NCBI GenBank assembly: GCA_949840905.1 | Contig: CATKXW010000025.1 | Coordinates: 1-33,299 of the forward strand | Length of the DNA stretch: 33,299 bases | Direction: 5' to 3' | Origin: an uncultured Eggerthellaceae bacterium | GTDB taxonomy: Bacteria; Actinomycetota; Coriobacteriia; Coriobacteriales; Eggerthellaceae | Part shown: in pieces, positions 15,982 to 25,418 of the stretch | Layout: each line of letters opens with the position of its first letter | Numbering within the stretch: the first letter of the stretch is position 1 | Program-made: the position numbers and the translations under genes | The notes under the pieces: generated by a model | What the model was told of the DNA's origin: nothing | The model's database searches: none | The model's input: only the letters and a program-made list of their open reading frames with translations

Positions 15982-17613
15982 CTATCGATGGAGCTTCTTC
16001 GCGAGGTTCGTGATGAAGGCAGCTTCGGGGAGGTTCAGCTTTATGGCTGGAAGGAACGTGACGACCAGGCTCACGATGCCTCCGGCGATGGTGTAGAGCA
16101 GCGCTTGGACGATCGAGCCGTTCAAGGATCCTATGAAGTGCTGGAGCATCCAGAGAACGCCGAATCCGGCCGCCGCACCGAGAAGGCCAAGACCAAGGGC
16201 GCGCAGGCAGGCCGTGATCACGCGGGTGAAGCGAGCAGCCCCGTAGTGGGCGCGCAGCCAGATGAACGCGATCACATCTCCGATAGCGTAAGCTGCGAAC
16301 GTCGCGAACGCGATGGTCTCCATGCCAAGTTGCGAGAGGAACGGTAGCGTCGTGCCGCTCTGCGCGGCCCATGCTCCCACCATGATGATGGCCACCTGAG
16401 CCGCGGAGGCCGCGAACGTCATCCCCGAGAAAACGCCCATGCGGCGGATGGCGCTGAACACCATCTGTAGATAGGTGTTCACGCCATAGAACGGCAACGC
16501 CAAGGCGAGCACGGCGAGATAGCCTGCGATCTGCCCGATGCTGTCTTCAGTGAACGCGCCCATGTGATATAGCGTGACGAGGGGAGTCGCGAACACGATC
16601 AGATATAGCATGAATGGGATCATGAGGAAGAATATCTGGCTCGAACCGTCGATGATCCCGCGCACTACGCCGCGCCGCTTGCCTTCGACCTGCAGGTCGG
16701 AGAGCTCGGTGAACATGGCCGTCGCCACAGGTATGGCCAAGAACGAGTAGGGGAACGTGAACCAGAGACGCGAGTAGGCGATGACCGAAGGGCCGTTGTC
16801 GGCGTAGGTGTAGGAGGCGGCGTTGCTCACCGATACGACCACGAAGGAGCAAACGGTCACGAACAGTGCCGGCAGCCCCAAGGAGAGCGTTTCCCGTAAG
16901 GCTGGGTCGTGCAGGTTCAGACGCAAGCGCAGCCGTATGCCATGATGGTACAACGCGGGTATCTGCATGGCCATCTGCACGAACACGCCAAGAGGGTTTC
17001 CGACGGCGATGATGAAGAACGCGAGCTGCTGATCATGGGGAGCCACGGCCGCGTAGAGCAGGAACGTGGTGATGACGATGAGGTTGTTGAACACCGGAGC
17101 GATGGCGCCCCAAAGATAGTCGCGGTTAGCGTTCAGGACGCCTGAGACGATGGAGGAAGCCCCGTAGAAGACGATCTGGATAGCGAAGAATCGGAAGAAG
17201 TACACGGCCAGGTCCATCTCGGATTGTTCGGAGTAGAAGGATTGGGTGTAGATGACCTGGGCAGAGAAGACGATGCACAGTACCGAGACGGTGCCCAGCA
17301 GGAGCGCTACGATGGTGAGCAGGTTCGAAGCATAGGCGTCAGAAGCCTCTTTCCCGAGCTTCTTCTTGACCGAAACGTAGACGGGCAAGAACGCGGTGGC
17401 CAGCATACCGCCCATGACCAGTTCGTAGAGCATGTTCGGTAAGTTGTTCGCCACTTGATACGAGCTGGATATGAAGGTAGCGCCCAGGGCGAAGGCCATA
17501 GCCCAGGTGCGGGCGAAGCCGGTGATGCGGGAGATGATGGTGCAGATGCTGATGAGGGCTGCCGAATTGCCGACTTTCGGAGGTGCTGCGTGTTTCGGGA
17601 ACCGTTTCGACAT
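15982..17613 (-). CDS. murJ: Lipid II flippase MurJ
   Basis: A 543-residue polytopic membrane protein of the MurJ/MviN family (MOP superfamily), which moves the peptidoglycan precursor lipid II across the membrane. About 14 hydrophobic segments span the protein. Family stretches include SRITGFARTWAMA (about residue 28), YQVANNLPNMLYELVMGGML, NANRDYLWGAIAPVFNN and LPFYGVNTYLQMVFSAIRRM. The start at 17613 (MSKRFPKHAAPPKV) is preferred because the alternative from 17688 adds Arg/Pro-rich residues overlapping the divergent promoter; an AGGAG element lies somewhat far upstream, so the start is not certain. It is monocistronic, divergent from nadK and convergent with rplA. Confidence 0.93.
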   Translation of the reverse strand: MSKRFPKHAAPPKVGNSAALISICTIISRITGFARTWAMAFALGATFISSSYQVANNLPNMLYELVMGGMLATAFLPVYVSVKKKLGKEASDAYASNLLTIVALLLGTVSVLCIVFSAQVIYTQSFYSEQSEMDLAVYFFRFFAIQIVFYGASSIVSGVLNANRDYLWGAIAPVFNNLIVITTFLLYAAVAPHDQQLAFFIIAVGNPLGVFVQMAMQIPALYHHGIRLRLRLNLHDPALRETLSLGLPALFVTVCSFVVVSVSNAASYTYADNGPSVIAYSRLWFTFPYSFLAIPVATAMFTELSDLQVEGKRRGVVRGIIDGSSQIFFLMIPFMLYLIVFATPLVTLYHMGAFTEDSIGQIAGYLAVLALALPFYGVNTYLQMVFSAIRRMGVFSGMTFAASAAQVAIIMVGAWAAQSGTTLPFLSQLGMETIAFATFAAYAIGDVIAFIWLRAHYGAARFTRVITACLRALGLGLLGAAAGFGVLWMLQHFIGSLNGSIVQALLYTIAGGIVSLVVTFLPAIKLNLPEAAFITNLAKKLHR

Positions 17614-17657
17614 GCGAGAAGCTCGGCATCTCCTAGGGCGGCGCGGCGGGCGTTGCT

Positions 17658-17685
17658 CTTGCGCCTGATAGAACTCGGTTATAAT
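17658..17685 (+). promoter_or_regulatory. Probable nadK promoter
   Basis: A perfect -10 TATAAT (17680-17685) with a weak -35 candidate CTTGCG (17658-17663) at a 16-base spacer, 37 bases before the nadK start. Confidence 0.5.
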
Positions 17686-17721
17686 CATCCATCATACCAA
17701 ACAAAGGGAACCGGGTCGTTC

Positions 17722-18618
17722 ATGCAGGTGCTCATCGTACGCAATTCCTCGAACAAGCAGGCGCTCGACGCCTCGTTGCTGTTGTCGGCCTATCTTGGCT
17801 CGCAAGGCATCGGCCTGCAAATGGTCGATTCGGCGACGCTGATGGATCGTCCCTTCGCGCATCTTGCGGAAGTGGGGGCAGCTGATGGCTCCGATCTGGC
17901 TATCGTTTTGGGAGGCGATGGCACGCTGTTGCATACGGCGCGATTGCTCCAAGGCAGCGCTACGCCCATCCTCGGCATCAACTTCGGCCATATGGGCTTT
18001 CTCACCAATGATAGCGAGGATGGCGTCATCGAGCTGGTATCTCGGGCGCTCGCTGACGAGCTGCTGTTGGAGCGGCGGACCAACCTGCGCATCGATGTGG
18101 TGTGCGTGGGAGAGCTCGACCCTTATGCGCCCGCTTCATACGGGGAAGAAGAGGTAACGTCCGTACCTGCGCGGTCGTTCTTCGCGCTGAACGAGATAGC
18201 CATCACGCGCGGTGCGCTCGGGCGTATCATCGACCTCTCGCTCAACATCGCCGATACGCCTATCGCAGATATTCGCGGTGATGGTTTGGTGGTGGCAACG
18301 GCCACCGGCTCCACCGCATACGCGCTCTCAGCAGGAGGGCCGTTGGTGGCACCGGGCTACAACGGCACCATCGTGGTGCCCATCGCCCCGCATACCCTCC
18401 GTGCGCGCGCTATCTTGGCGAGCGCGAACGATACGGTGTGCATCACTCTCGACGACAAGGATGGCAATCGCGAAGCGACGCTGTTCTTGGATGGCGACAT
18501 GCTGCCGTGCGAAAGCCCCGTGCACCGCGTGTACGTGAGCCGCGGTGCAGTGCCCACTTCGTTATTGCGAACCGAGGTCGGTGGTTTCTATCGCCACGCT
18601 GCGGAGACCTTCTTCTGA
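17722..18618 (+). CDS. nadK: NAD kinase
   Basis: A 298-residue NAD kinase, which makes NADP from NAD with ATP or polyphosphate. It shows the catalytic GGDGT motif (about residues 64-68), GINFGHMGFLT, the NEIAITRG segment and the NAD-binding DGLVVATATGSTAYALSAGG glycine-rich region. The ATG at 17722 follows AAGGGAA by about 11 bases; upstream in-frame codons overlap murJ antisense and are rejected. It has its own TATAAT box and stands alone between divergent murJ and convergent DUF1846. Confidence 0.96.
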   Translation: MQVLIVRNSSNKQALDASLLLSAYLGSQGIGLQMVDSATLMDRPFAHLAEVGAADGSDLAIVLGGDGTLLHTARLLQGSATPILGINFGHMGFLTNDSEDGVIELVSRALADELLLERRTNLRIDVVCVGELDPYAPASYGEEEVTSVPARSFFALNEIAITRGALGRIIDLSLNIADTPIADIRGDGLVVATATGSTAYALSAGGPLVAPGYNGTIVVPIAPHTLRARAILASANDTVCITLDDKDGNREATLFLDGDMLPCESPVHRVYVSRGAVPTSLLRTEVGGFYRHAAETFF

Positions 18619-18652
18619 GCCTCGTCGCACCCCGTCATCATAGGGCTGATGG

Positions 18653-20134
18653 CTATTTGTGATAGTAGCGATGCGACTCGTACTTAGGCTCGCAGCAGAC
18701 GTTGATGCCGAGGGTCTTGAACAGGTTCTCGTCGGCGGCAGATACGATCACACTGAAATAGGCATCGCAGCCTCGCAGCTTGTCGGCGTTGTCGATCAGC
18801 TCCGCGGCCAGAGGATTGTTCACTGAGCTCACGGACAAGGCGAGCAACGTCTCATCAGAGTGCAAGCGCGGGTTCTGGCTCTTCAGATGTTCGGTCTTCA
18901 GATGGCAGATGGGCTCCAGCACATCGTCGCTGATGACGTCGAGCTCGTCATCGACGCCCGAGACGCCCTTCAGCGCGTTCATGAGCAAAGCTGATGCGGC
19001 ACCGAGCAGATTCCCGGTCTTGCCCGTGACCACTGATCCGTCGGGCAATACCATGGCCCCGGCGGGCGCGCCGGTCATCTCCTCCTTCAGTAGTGCCGCT
19101 GAACGGGCGGGCGAGAGGTTCGCCGTGATGCCTGCGCGATTCATCAAAAACTCGATCTTCTGTAGATCGCGCTCGCCTTCGCCAGTTTTCTTCAAGTCTA
19201 CCGCTGCTTTGAAGTAGCGTCGCACGATCTCGTCGTTGGCGGCACCACGGCAAGCGTCGTCGTTCACGATAGCGTAGCCGGCCATGTTGACGCCCATGTC
19301 GGTAGGGGACAGATAGGGGCTCTCCCCTTGGATGCGCTCCATCATCGACTTCAGCACCGGGAAGATCTCGACGTCTCGGTTGTAGTTCACCGTGGTCTCG
19401 CCGTAGGCTTCCAGGTGGAACGGGTCGATGATATTGTCGTCGTCGAGGTCGGCAGTGGCGGCCTCATAAGCGATGTTCACCGGATGGTTCAGCGGCAGGT
19501 TCCAGATGGGGAAGGTCTCGTATTTCGCATATCCCGCCTTCACCCCGCGCTTGTGCTCGTGATACAGCTGCGAGAGGCACGTGGCCATCTTGCCCGACCC
19601 AGGTCCTGGTGCGGTGACCACCACGAGGGGGCGGGTGGTCTCGATGTAGTCGTTCTTCCCGTAGCCTTCGTCGCTCACGATGAGATCGATGTCGTTCGGA
19701 TAGCCCTCGATCGGGTAGTGCAAGTAGCTGGTGATGCCCATGGTGCTCAGGCGCTTGCGGAACGCATCGGCGCTTCCCTGGTTCGCGTAATGGGTGATGA
19801 CCACGCCGCCGATGAGAAAGCCCATGCTGCGGAAGATGTCCATGAGACGTAGTACGTCCTCATCGTAGGTGATGCCCAGATCGCCTCGTACCTTCGACTT
19901 CTCGATATCGTTGGCGTTGATGGCGATGACCACCTCCACCTCGTCGACCATGCTCTTCAGCATGCGGATCTTGCTGTCGGGTTCGAAGCCGGGCAGTACG
20001 CGCGAGGCATGGTAGTCGTCGAACAGCTTGCCACCGAATTCAAGGTACAGCTTGCCACCGAACTGGTCGATGCGCTCGCGGATATGCTGCGCCTGCAATG
20101 AGATGTACTTGTCGTTGTCGAAGCCTTTGCGCAT
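18653..20134 (-). CDS. DUF1846 family protein
   Basis: A 493-residue protein of the DUF1846 family, which is found mainly in Firmicutes and Actinomycetota and has no settled function. The typical full length is present. Visible segments: FDNDKYISLQAQHIRERIDQ at the N-terminus, LYLEFGGKLFDDYHASRVLP, a glycine-rich VTAPGPGSGKMATCLSQ (about residue 175) that resembles a nucleotide-binding loop, and LPLNHPVNIAYEAATADL. There is no signal peptide or membrane segment, so it is predicted cytoplasmic. The start at 20134 has AGGAAGAGG upstream; an upstream in-frame ATG at 20245 would add 37 residues that look non-coding. A minus-strand TATAAT lies at 20245-20250. Confidence 0.88.
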   Translation of the reverse strand: MRKGFDNDKYISLQAQHIRERIDQFGGKLYLEFGGKLFDDYHASRVLPGFEPDSKIRMLKSMVDEVEVVIAINANDIEKSKVRGDLGITYDEDVLRLMDIFRSMGFLIGGVVITHYANQGSADAFRKRLSTMGITSYLHYPIEGYPNDIDLIVSDEGYGKNDYIETTRPLVVVTAPGPGSGKMATCLSQLYHEHKRGVKAGYAKYETFPIWNLPLNHPVNIAYEAATADLDDDNIIDPFHLEAYGETTVNYNRDVEIFPVLKSMMERIQGESPYLSPTDMGVNMAGYAIVNDDACRGAANDEIVRRYFKAAVDLKKTGEGERDLQKIEFLMNRAGITANLSPARSAALLKEEMTGAPAGAMVLPDGSVVTGKTGNLLGAASALLMNALKGVSGVDDELDVISDDVLEPICHLKTEHLKSQNPRLHSDETLLALSVSSVNNPLAAELIDNADKLRGCDAYFSVIVSAADENLFKTLGINVCCEPKYESHRYYHK

Positions 20135-20244
20135 CGCTGACCTCTTCCTGGGCGGTGAGCGGTTATTCGTTTCGAGCTGTTCTATTGAGAAATGGTGACC
20201 TCGGGATGCTCCGATGATACTACGATTCCGAGCGCGCTCGTGCA

Positions 20245-20250
20245 ATTATA
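20245..20250 (-). promoter_or_regulatory. Probable -10 box of the DUF1846 gene
   Basis: TATAAT on the minus strand about 110 bases before the gene start. No good -35 was seen. This divergent region (20135-20399) also holds the rpmF promoter. Confidence 0.4.
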
Positions 20251-20275
20251 ACAACTTAGCAACATGAGATTCGTA

Positions 20276-20304
20276 TTGCAGCTGCACAGGTGTTTTGATA
20301 CAAT
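20276..20304 (+). promoter_or_regulatory. rpmF promoter
   Basis: -35 TTGCAG (20276-20281), 17-base spacer, -10 TACAAT (20299-20304), giving a leader of roughly 90 bases before rpmF. Confidence 0.7.
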
Positions 20305-20399
20305 TCTTCTTTGCGTATTCACGCAGAGGATGAATGAAGTGCGGGTCAGGCTTTGAGGCTGAAGCTCGCAGCCCCCGCACCGCAGATAAGGAGAGAATC

Positions 20400-20579
20400 A
20401 TGGCAGTACCTAAGCGCAAGATGGGTCGCGCTCGCACCCATGCTCGTCGTAGCAGCAATGATAAGATCGCAGCCCCCGCACGTTCGGTATGCCCGCAGTG
20501 CGGTGAGGTGAAGCTTCCGCATCGCGTGTGCGGCAACTGCGGTTTCTACCGCGATCGCGAGGTCATCGACGTCGATTAG
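20400..20579 (+). CDS. rpmF: 50S ribosomal protein bL32 (zinc-binding type)
   Basis: A 59-residue protein starting MAVPKRKMGRARTHARRS, the standard bL32 opening, and carrying CPQC and CGNC (zinc-binding C+ form). The ATG at 20400 follows AAGGAGA by about five bases; an in-frame upstream ATG at 20334 lies in the leader. Unlike many bacteria, no DUF177/YceD gene precedes it here. It has its own promoter and terminator. Confidence 0.97.
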   Translation: MAVPKRKMGRARTHARRSSNDKIAAPARSVCPQCGEVKLPHRVCGNCGFYRDREVIDVD

Positions 20580-20645
20580 TCGATTCCTGTCGGCGCTGAC
20601 GAGCCGATGAAAGAAGCTGCTTCGCGAGCTATCTGCGAAGATGTC

Positions 20646-20671
20646 AAAACCCCTACCATCGTAGGGGTTTT
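20646..20671. terminator. Bidirectional terminator between rpmF and the sensor kinase gene
   Basis: Perfect 11-bp stem (20646-20656 with 20661-20671) with a 4-nt loop, flanked by A- and T-rich tracts, so it should work on both strands. The last base of the stem is part of the sensor kinase stop codon (20671-20673). Confidence 0.85.
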
Positions 20672-22224
20672 CATTTTGACAGCGGAAGGGTGGCCGCGAA
20701 GGTGGTGCCGCGGTCGGGGTCGCTGGCCACGGTGATGTCGCCACCGTGCTCCAGGGCCACATCGCGGGCGATGGAGAGCCCCAGACCGAAGCTGCCCGGT
20801 CCGCTTCCGGCGTCGCGGGTACGGGACTTGTCGGCGCGGTAGAACCGATCGAACACATGGGGCAGGTCCTCTTCGCCGATGTAGGAACCGGTGTTGTGGA
20901 CCGTGAACTCGGCGTCTTTCGTGCCCTTGTACAGACGCACGGTGACCTCGCCGCCCTCTTCGGCGTATTTGCAAGCATTGTCGATGAGGGTAGAGGTCAG
21001 GCGGTGCAAGCGCATCTCGTCGCCGTTCACGCGTACGTTGGCGTCGAGGTCGCTCGTGATGGTGATGCCGCGCTCGAACGCCACCGATTCGAATTGGAGC
21101 ACGTCGCCTTCGAGCAGGTCGCTCATGTCCACCTCGGTCATGGACGACTCGAGGCTGGCGGTCTGCTGTTCTTTGGGCCGCGCCAGATTCAGCATGTCGT
21201 TCACCATCAGCTGCATATGCTCACCCTCGGTCTCGGTGCTTTCGATCCATTGCAGCTGCTCGCGTATGGTCTCATCGGGGTGCGACTTCAAGATGGCCAT
21301 GTTCGCGAGGATCACCGTGAGAGGGGTCTTCAGTTCATGGGAGGCATCGGCGGTGAACTGCTGCTGCGAGCGCCACGCTTCTTCGACCGGTCGCAATATC
21401 CAGCGGGCGAAGAACAGGTTGATTATCAGGAATGCTACTAGCGTGATCGCGCCGATCATGGTGAGCGTCAGCGCGAGAGAGCGCCAGGAAGACACCGAGC
21501 TCTCGTCGGCGAAGGCTACGCACAGCTGGCCGAACGCCATGCGCTTGGCGTAGAAGAGGCCCACATCGTTCAAGTAACCAGTGGGGGCCTCGGCTGCGCC
21601 AGCTTCGCTGATGGCGTTCTCCCGGATGCCCTTGGTCACCGAAGCGGTGGTGAGGTCGGCCACCGACGAGATGGTGCCGTTGTTGCTCACCACGTAGACG
21701 GCTATCGGGATGGCTGCTGAGGTGCGGCCGCCCTTTCCGCCTTTGCCGCCGATCTCGAGGGGTTGTGTCTCGTTGGTTATCTGAGGTGTCACCGGAGCGT
21801 CCTCATTGATGCGCTGGCCCTCTTCTGGCGCGGCGACGACCTCGGTGCTGTCCGTTGTGCCATTGGCTGGCGTTGCACTGTCGGCGCTCGCAGCCGAGGA
21901 GGTGCTGGCGCTGCTTCGTGATGTCGCCGAGGAAGCCATGCTCGAAGAGGTCGCCTTCTGCCCGCTGTCGGCAGAAGAACCCACCATGCTGCCGAGGATG
22001 TTCAGCTCGAAGCTCAACTGGGCCGAGCCGTTTATCATGTTCGAGCTATGGCTGTCATAGAGCGAGGTGGTGGCGTACAGCAAGGCTGTATCGAGGGTGG
22101 AGTACATCTCGTCGAGACGTGTGCGGTAATCGAGATAGCAGATGGTGGAGAACGCAGCCACCAGCACGAGGGTGACCAGGATCATGTTCAGGGCGACGAA
22201 CTTCAGGCGGAGCTTTTTCAGCAT
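20671..22224 (-). CDS. Two-component sensor histidine kinase
   Basis: A 517-residue membrane sensor kinase. Transmembrane helix 1 is near residues 9-31 and helix 2 near 256-276, enclosing a large outside domain. That domain contains a very Ser/Ala/Thr-rich stretch (about residues 85-125) and a GGKGGKGGR segment. The HisKA H-box FTADASHELKTPLT lies near 295; the HATPase_c domain shows the N-box STLIDNACKYA, DRFYRADKSRT and the G2 box GLGLSIARD. All catalytic motifs are intact. It follows the response regulator by 72 bases on the same strand, so they form an operon; AAGGA precedes the start by about eight bases. The stimulus is unknown. Confidence 0.92.
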   Translation of the reverse strand: MLKKLRLKFVALNMILVTLVLVAAFSTICYLDYRTRLDEMYSTLDTALLYATTSLYDSHSSNMINGSAQLSFELNILGSMVGSSADSGQKATSSSMASSATSRSSASTSSAASADSATPANGTTDSTEVVAAPEEGQRINEDAPVTPQITNETQPLEIGGKGGKGGRTSAAIPIAVYVVSNNGTISSVADLTTASVTKGIRENAISEAGAAEAPTGYLNDVGLFYAKRMAFGQLCVAFADESSVSSWRSLALTLTMIGAITLVAFLIINLFFARWILRPVEEAWRSQQQFTADASHELKTPLTVILANMAILKSHPDETIREQLQWIESTETEGEHMQLMVNDMLNLARPKEQQTASLESSMTEVDMSDLLEGDVLQFESVAFERGITITSDLDANVRVNGDEMRLHRLTSTLIDNACKYAEEGGEVTVRLYKGTKDAEFTVHNTGSYIGEEDLPHVFDRFYRADKSRTRDAGSGPGSFGLGLSIARDVALEHGGDITVASDPDRGTTFAATLPLSK

Positions 22225-22296
22225 GAGCGGTGTCCTTCACGGCCTTCGTCTCGGACGCGCAGGCGCCCGAACCTCACCTATATATATGTAATGGAG

Positions 22297-23004
22297 CTAG
22301 GGCAGCGGAATGGTGGAAGGTCCATCGCCTTCGGGATCCTCCACGAAGCGATAGCCCGCTTTTCGCAGCGTTTCGATCTTCGCCGACGATCCGAGGTGCG
22401 CCAGCTTCTTGCGAAGGAACGAGATGTAGGCCTCGACGTTGTTGTCGCCAGCCGATGATTCGTTCCCCCATGCGCGGGAGATGAGCGTCTCTTTCGAGAA
22501 CACGGCTCCGGGGTTGCTCATGAGGATGCGCAGGATGCTGAACTCCTTGAAGCTCAGATGGATCGACTTGCCCTTGCAGGCGAGGTCGTAGCTCTCCAGG
22601 TCGAGTGAGAGGTCGCCCACGTCCAGCCGCTCGAACTGCACTTCGCCATGGCGGCGCGTGAGCGCGCGCAAGTGCGCTAACAGCTCGGCAGGGGAGAATG
22701 GCTTGGTCATATAGTCATCGGCGCCCGAATCGTACCCCGCGATCTTGTCGTCGGTGGTATCGCGAGCGGTCAGCAGCATGATGGGGGTGCTCACTCCATC
22801 GCGACGCAGTTCGCGCGTGGCTTCGATGCCGTCTTTCTTCGGCATCATCACATCCATGATGATGACATCGAAGGAGGTCTCCTTCGCCTTCTCCACGCCC
22901 GCCTCGCCGTCGCTCACCACCTCGATATCGTGCTTGTTGTCCTCGAGGATGCGCGCGAGCGCTGCTGCGAGATGCGCGTCGTCTTCAACGATGAGGATGT
23001 GCAT
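22297..23004 (-). CDS. OmpR/PhoB-family response regulator
   Basis: A 235-residue transcription regulator. The receiver domain has the acidic pair E7/D8/D9, phosphoacceptor D51 (IIMDVMMPKKDG), the conserved Thr in MLLTARD and Lys in TKPFSPAELL. The C-terminal winged helix has LSFKEFSILRILMSNPG, FSKETLISRAWG and the ending KIETLRKAGYRFVE. The start at 23004 (MHILIVEDD) follows AAAGGTGG by about five bases; upstream in-frame residues overlap the groES control region and are rejected. It is the partner of the downstream sensor kinase. Its targets are not visible, apart from possible autoregulation. Confidence 0.94.
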   Translation of the reverse strand: MHILIVEDDAHLAAALARILEDNKHDIEVVSDGEAGVEKAKETSFDVIIMDVMMPKKDGIEATRELRRDGVSTPIMLLTARDTTDDKIAGYDSGADDYMTKPFSPAELLAHLRALTRRHGEVQFERLDVGDLSLDLESYDLACKGKSIHLSFKEFSILRILMSNPGAVFSKETLISRAWGNESSAGDNNVEAYISFLRKKLAHLGSSAKIETLRKAGYRFVEDPEGDGPSTIPLP

Positions 23005-23104
23005 GGAACCACCTTTCGCGTTTTGCCTTCCGTTTATTCTAAAGCTGTGATCGCGGCCGCAGTCTGCGATTTCAGGGAAGTTTGCAACTTCTTCGCAAAA
23101 GCGC

Positions 23105-23133
23105 TTGCAAAGCCGTGACGGGCTGTTTATCAT
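23105..23133 (+). promoter_or_regulatory. groESL promoter
   Basis: -35 TTGCAA (23105-23110), 17-base spacer, -10 TATCAT (23128-23133). The expected start point near 23140 lies just before the CIRCE element. Confidence 0.7.
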
Positions 23134-23143
23134 AGGATAAGTT

Positions 23144-23175
23144 TTAGCACTCGGAAAGAGAGAGTGCTAGCACTC
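23144..23175 (+). promoter_or_regulatory. CIRCE operator (HrcA site) with an extra half-site
   Basis: TTAGCACTC (23144-23152), nine bases, GAGTGCTAG (23162-23170) matches the CIRCE consensus (TTAGCACTC-N9-GAGTGCTAA) with one difference at the last base. The second arm is also part of a perfect palindrome GAGTGCTAGCACTC (23162-23175), adding a third half-site. HrcA repression of groESL, relieved at high temperature, is expected. Confidence 0.93.
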
Positions 23176-23219
23176 TGAATCCGAGAGAAACATTCATGGA
23201 ACGAAAGGCAGGCATCGTT

Positions 23220-23507
23220 ATGGATTTGAAGCCTTTGGGCGATCGCGTCATCCTGAAGCAGGACGAAGCGGAAGTGACCACGGCATCGGGCTTGTACCTG
23301 GCGTCGGATGCGAAGGAGAAGCCGCAGACCGGTACCGTGCTGGCCGTGGGCGATGGCAAGATCGACAAAGACGGCAAGCATCTTCCCATGCCGGTGAAAG
23401 AGGGTGACAAGGTCATCTATAGCAAGTACGGTGGCACCGAGATCACCATGAACGGCGAGGAAGTGCTCATCCTGCGAGCCGATGACATCTACGCCATCGT
23501 TAAATAA
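23220..23507 (+). CDS. groES: Co-chaperonin GroES
   Basis: A 95-residue heptameric lid of the chaperonin. It shows [18 protein letters not shown], the mobile loop [19 protein letters not shown], the GTVLAVGDG strand and [11 protein letters not shown]. Length and sequence are standard. The start at 23220 follows AAAGG by about 11 bases; an in-frame ATG at 23196 would add eight residues not typical of GroES. It is followed by groEL after 37 bases and controlled by the CIRCE element upstream. Confidence 0.97.
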   Translation: MDLKPLGDRVILKQDEAEVTTASGLYLASDAKEKPQTGTVLAVGDGKIDKDGKHLPMPVKEGDKVIYSKYGGTEITMNGEEVLILRADDIYAIVK

Positions 23508-23544
23508 GCACTGACCGAAGAACATCTCCGAAAGGATCGAATAA

Positions 23545-25173
<1,629 letters not shown>

Positions 25174-25276
25174 TTCCGTCGTCGGTGCTAATGCGCCGTT
25201 GGAAGGAGCTTCCATTGCGGCCCGTTGCGACACGTCGCCTGCCCCTCGTGCGAGCTGCGGCGTTGGTGGAGACCAT

Positions 25277-25306
25277 CTTCTTGGCCCCCGAGGCGGGGCC
25301 AAGAAG
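25277..25306 (+). terminator. First hairpin after groEL
   Basis: Perfect 12-bp stem (25277-25288 with 25295-25306), 6-nt loop, 103 bases after groEL. No U-run. Likely part of the groESL 3' end. Confidence 0.5.
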
Positions 25307-25370
25307 CGTCTCGTAGCGAGCGTTGCTAGCATGGCGGCTACCTATGAATCTAACAAAATGCTAACTCGCG

Positions 25371-25398
25371 GAAGCGCTGGCCGAGAGGCCAGCGCTTC
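25371..25398 (+). terminator. Second hairpin after groEL, terminator
   Basis: Perfect 12-bp stem (25371-25382 with 25387-25398), GAGA loop, followed by TTGTTCT. It lies only 20 bases before the next start codon, so transcription of the exporter gene must begin inside or just after it. Confidence 0.72.
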
Positions 25399-25404
25399 TT
25401 GTTC

Positions 25405-25410
25405 TACAAT
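25405..25410 (+). promoter_or_regulatory. Possible -10 box of the metal exporter gene
   Basis: TACAAT nine bases before the ATG at 25419, giving a predicted RNA start at or next to the ATG. No consensus -35 was seen, and the -35 zone falls in the terminator stem, so this is tentative. Confidence 0.3.
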
Positions 25411-25418
25411 GCTGTGTC

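Noticed and set aside
17614-17688. MurJ N-terminal extension of 25 residues
   Set aside because: The added residues are Arg/Pro-rich and overlap the divergent TATAAT region; MSKRFPK at 17613 is the more normal start, although its ribosome site is only moderate.
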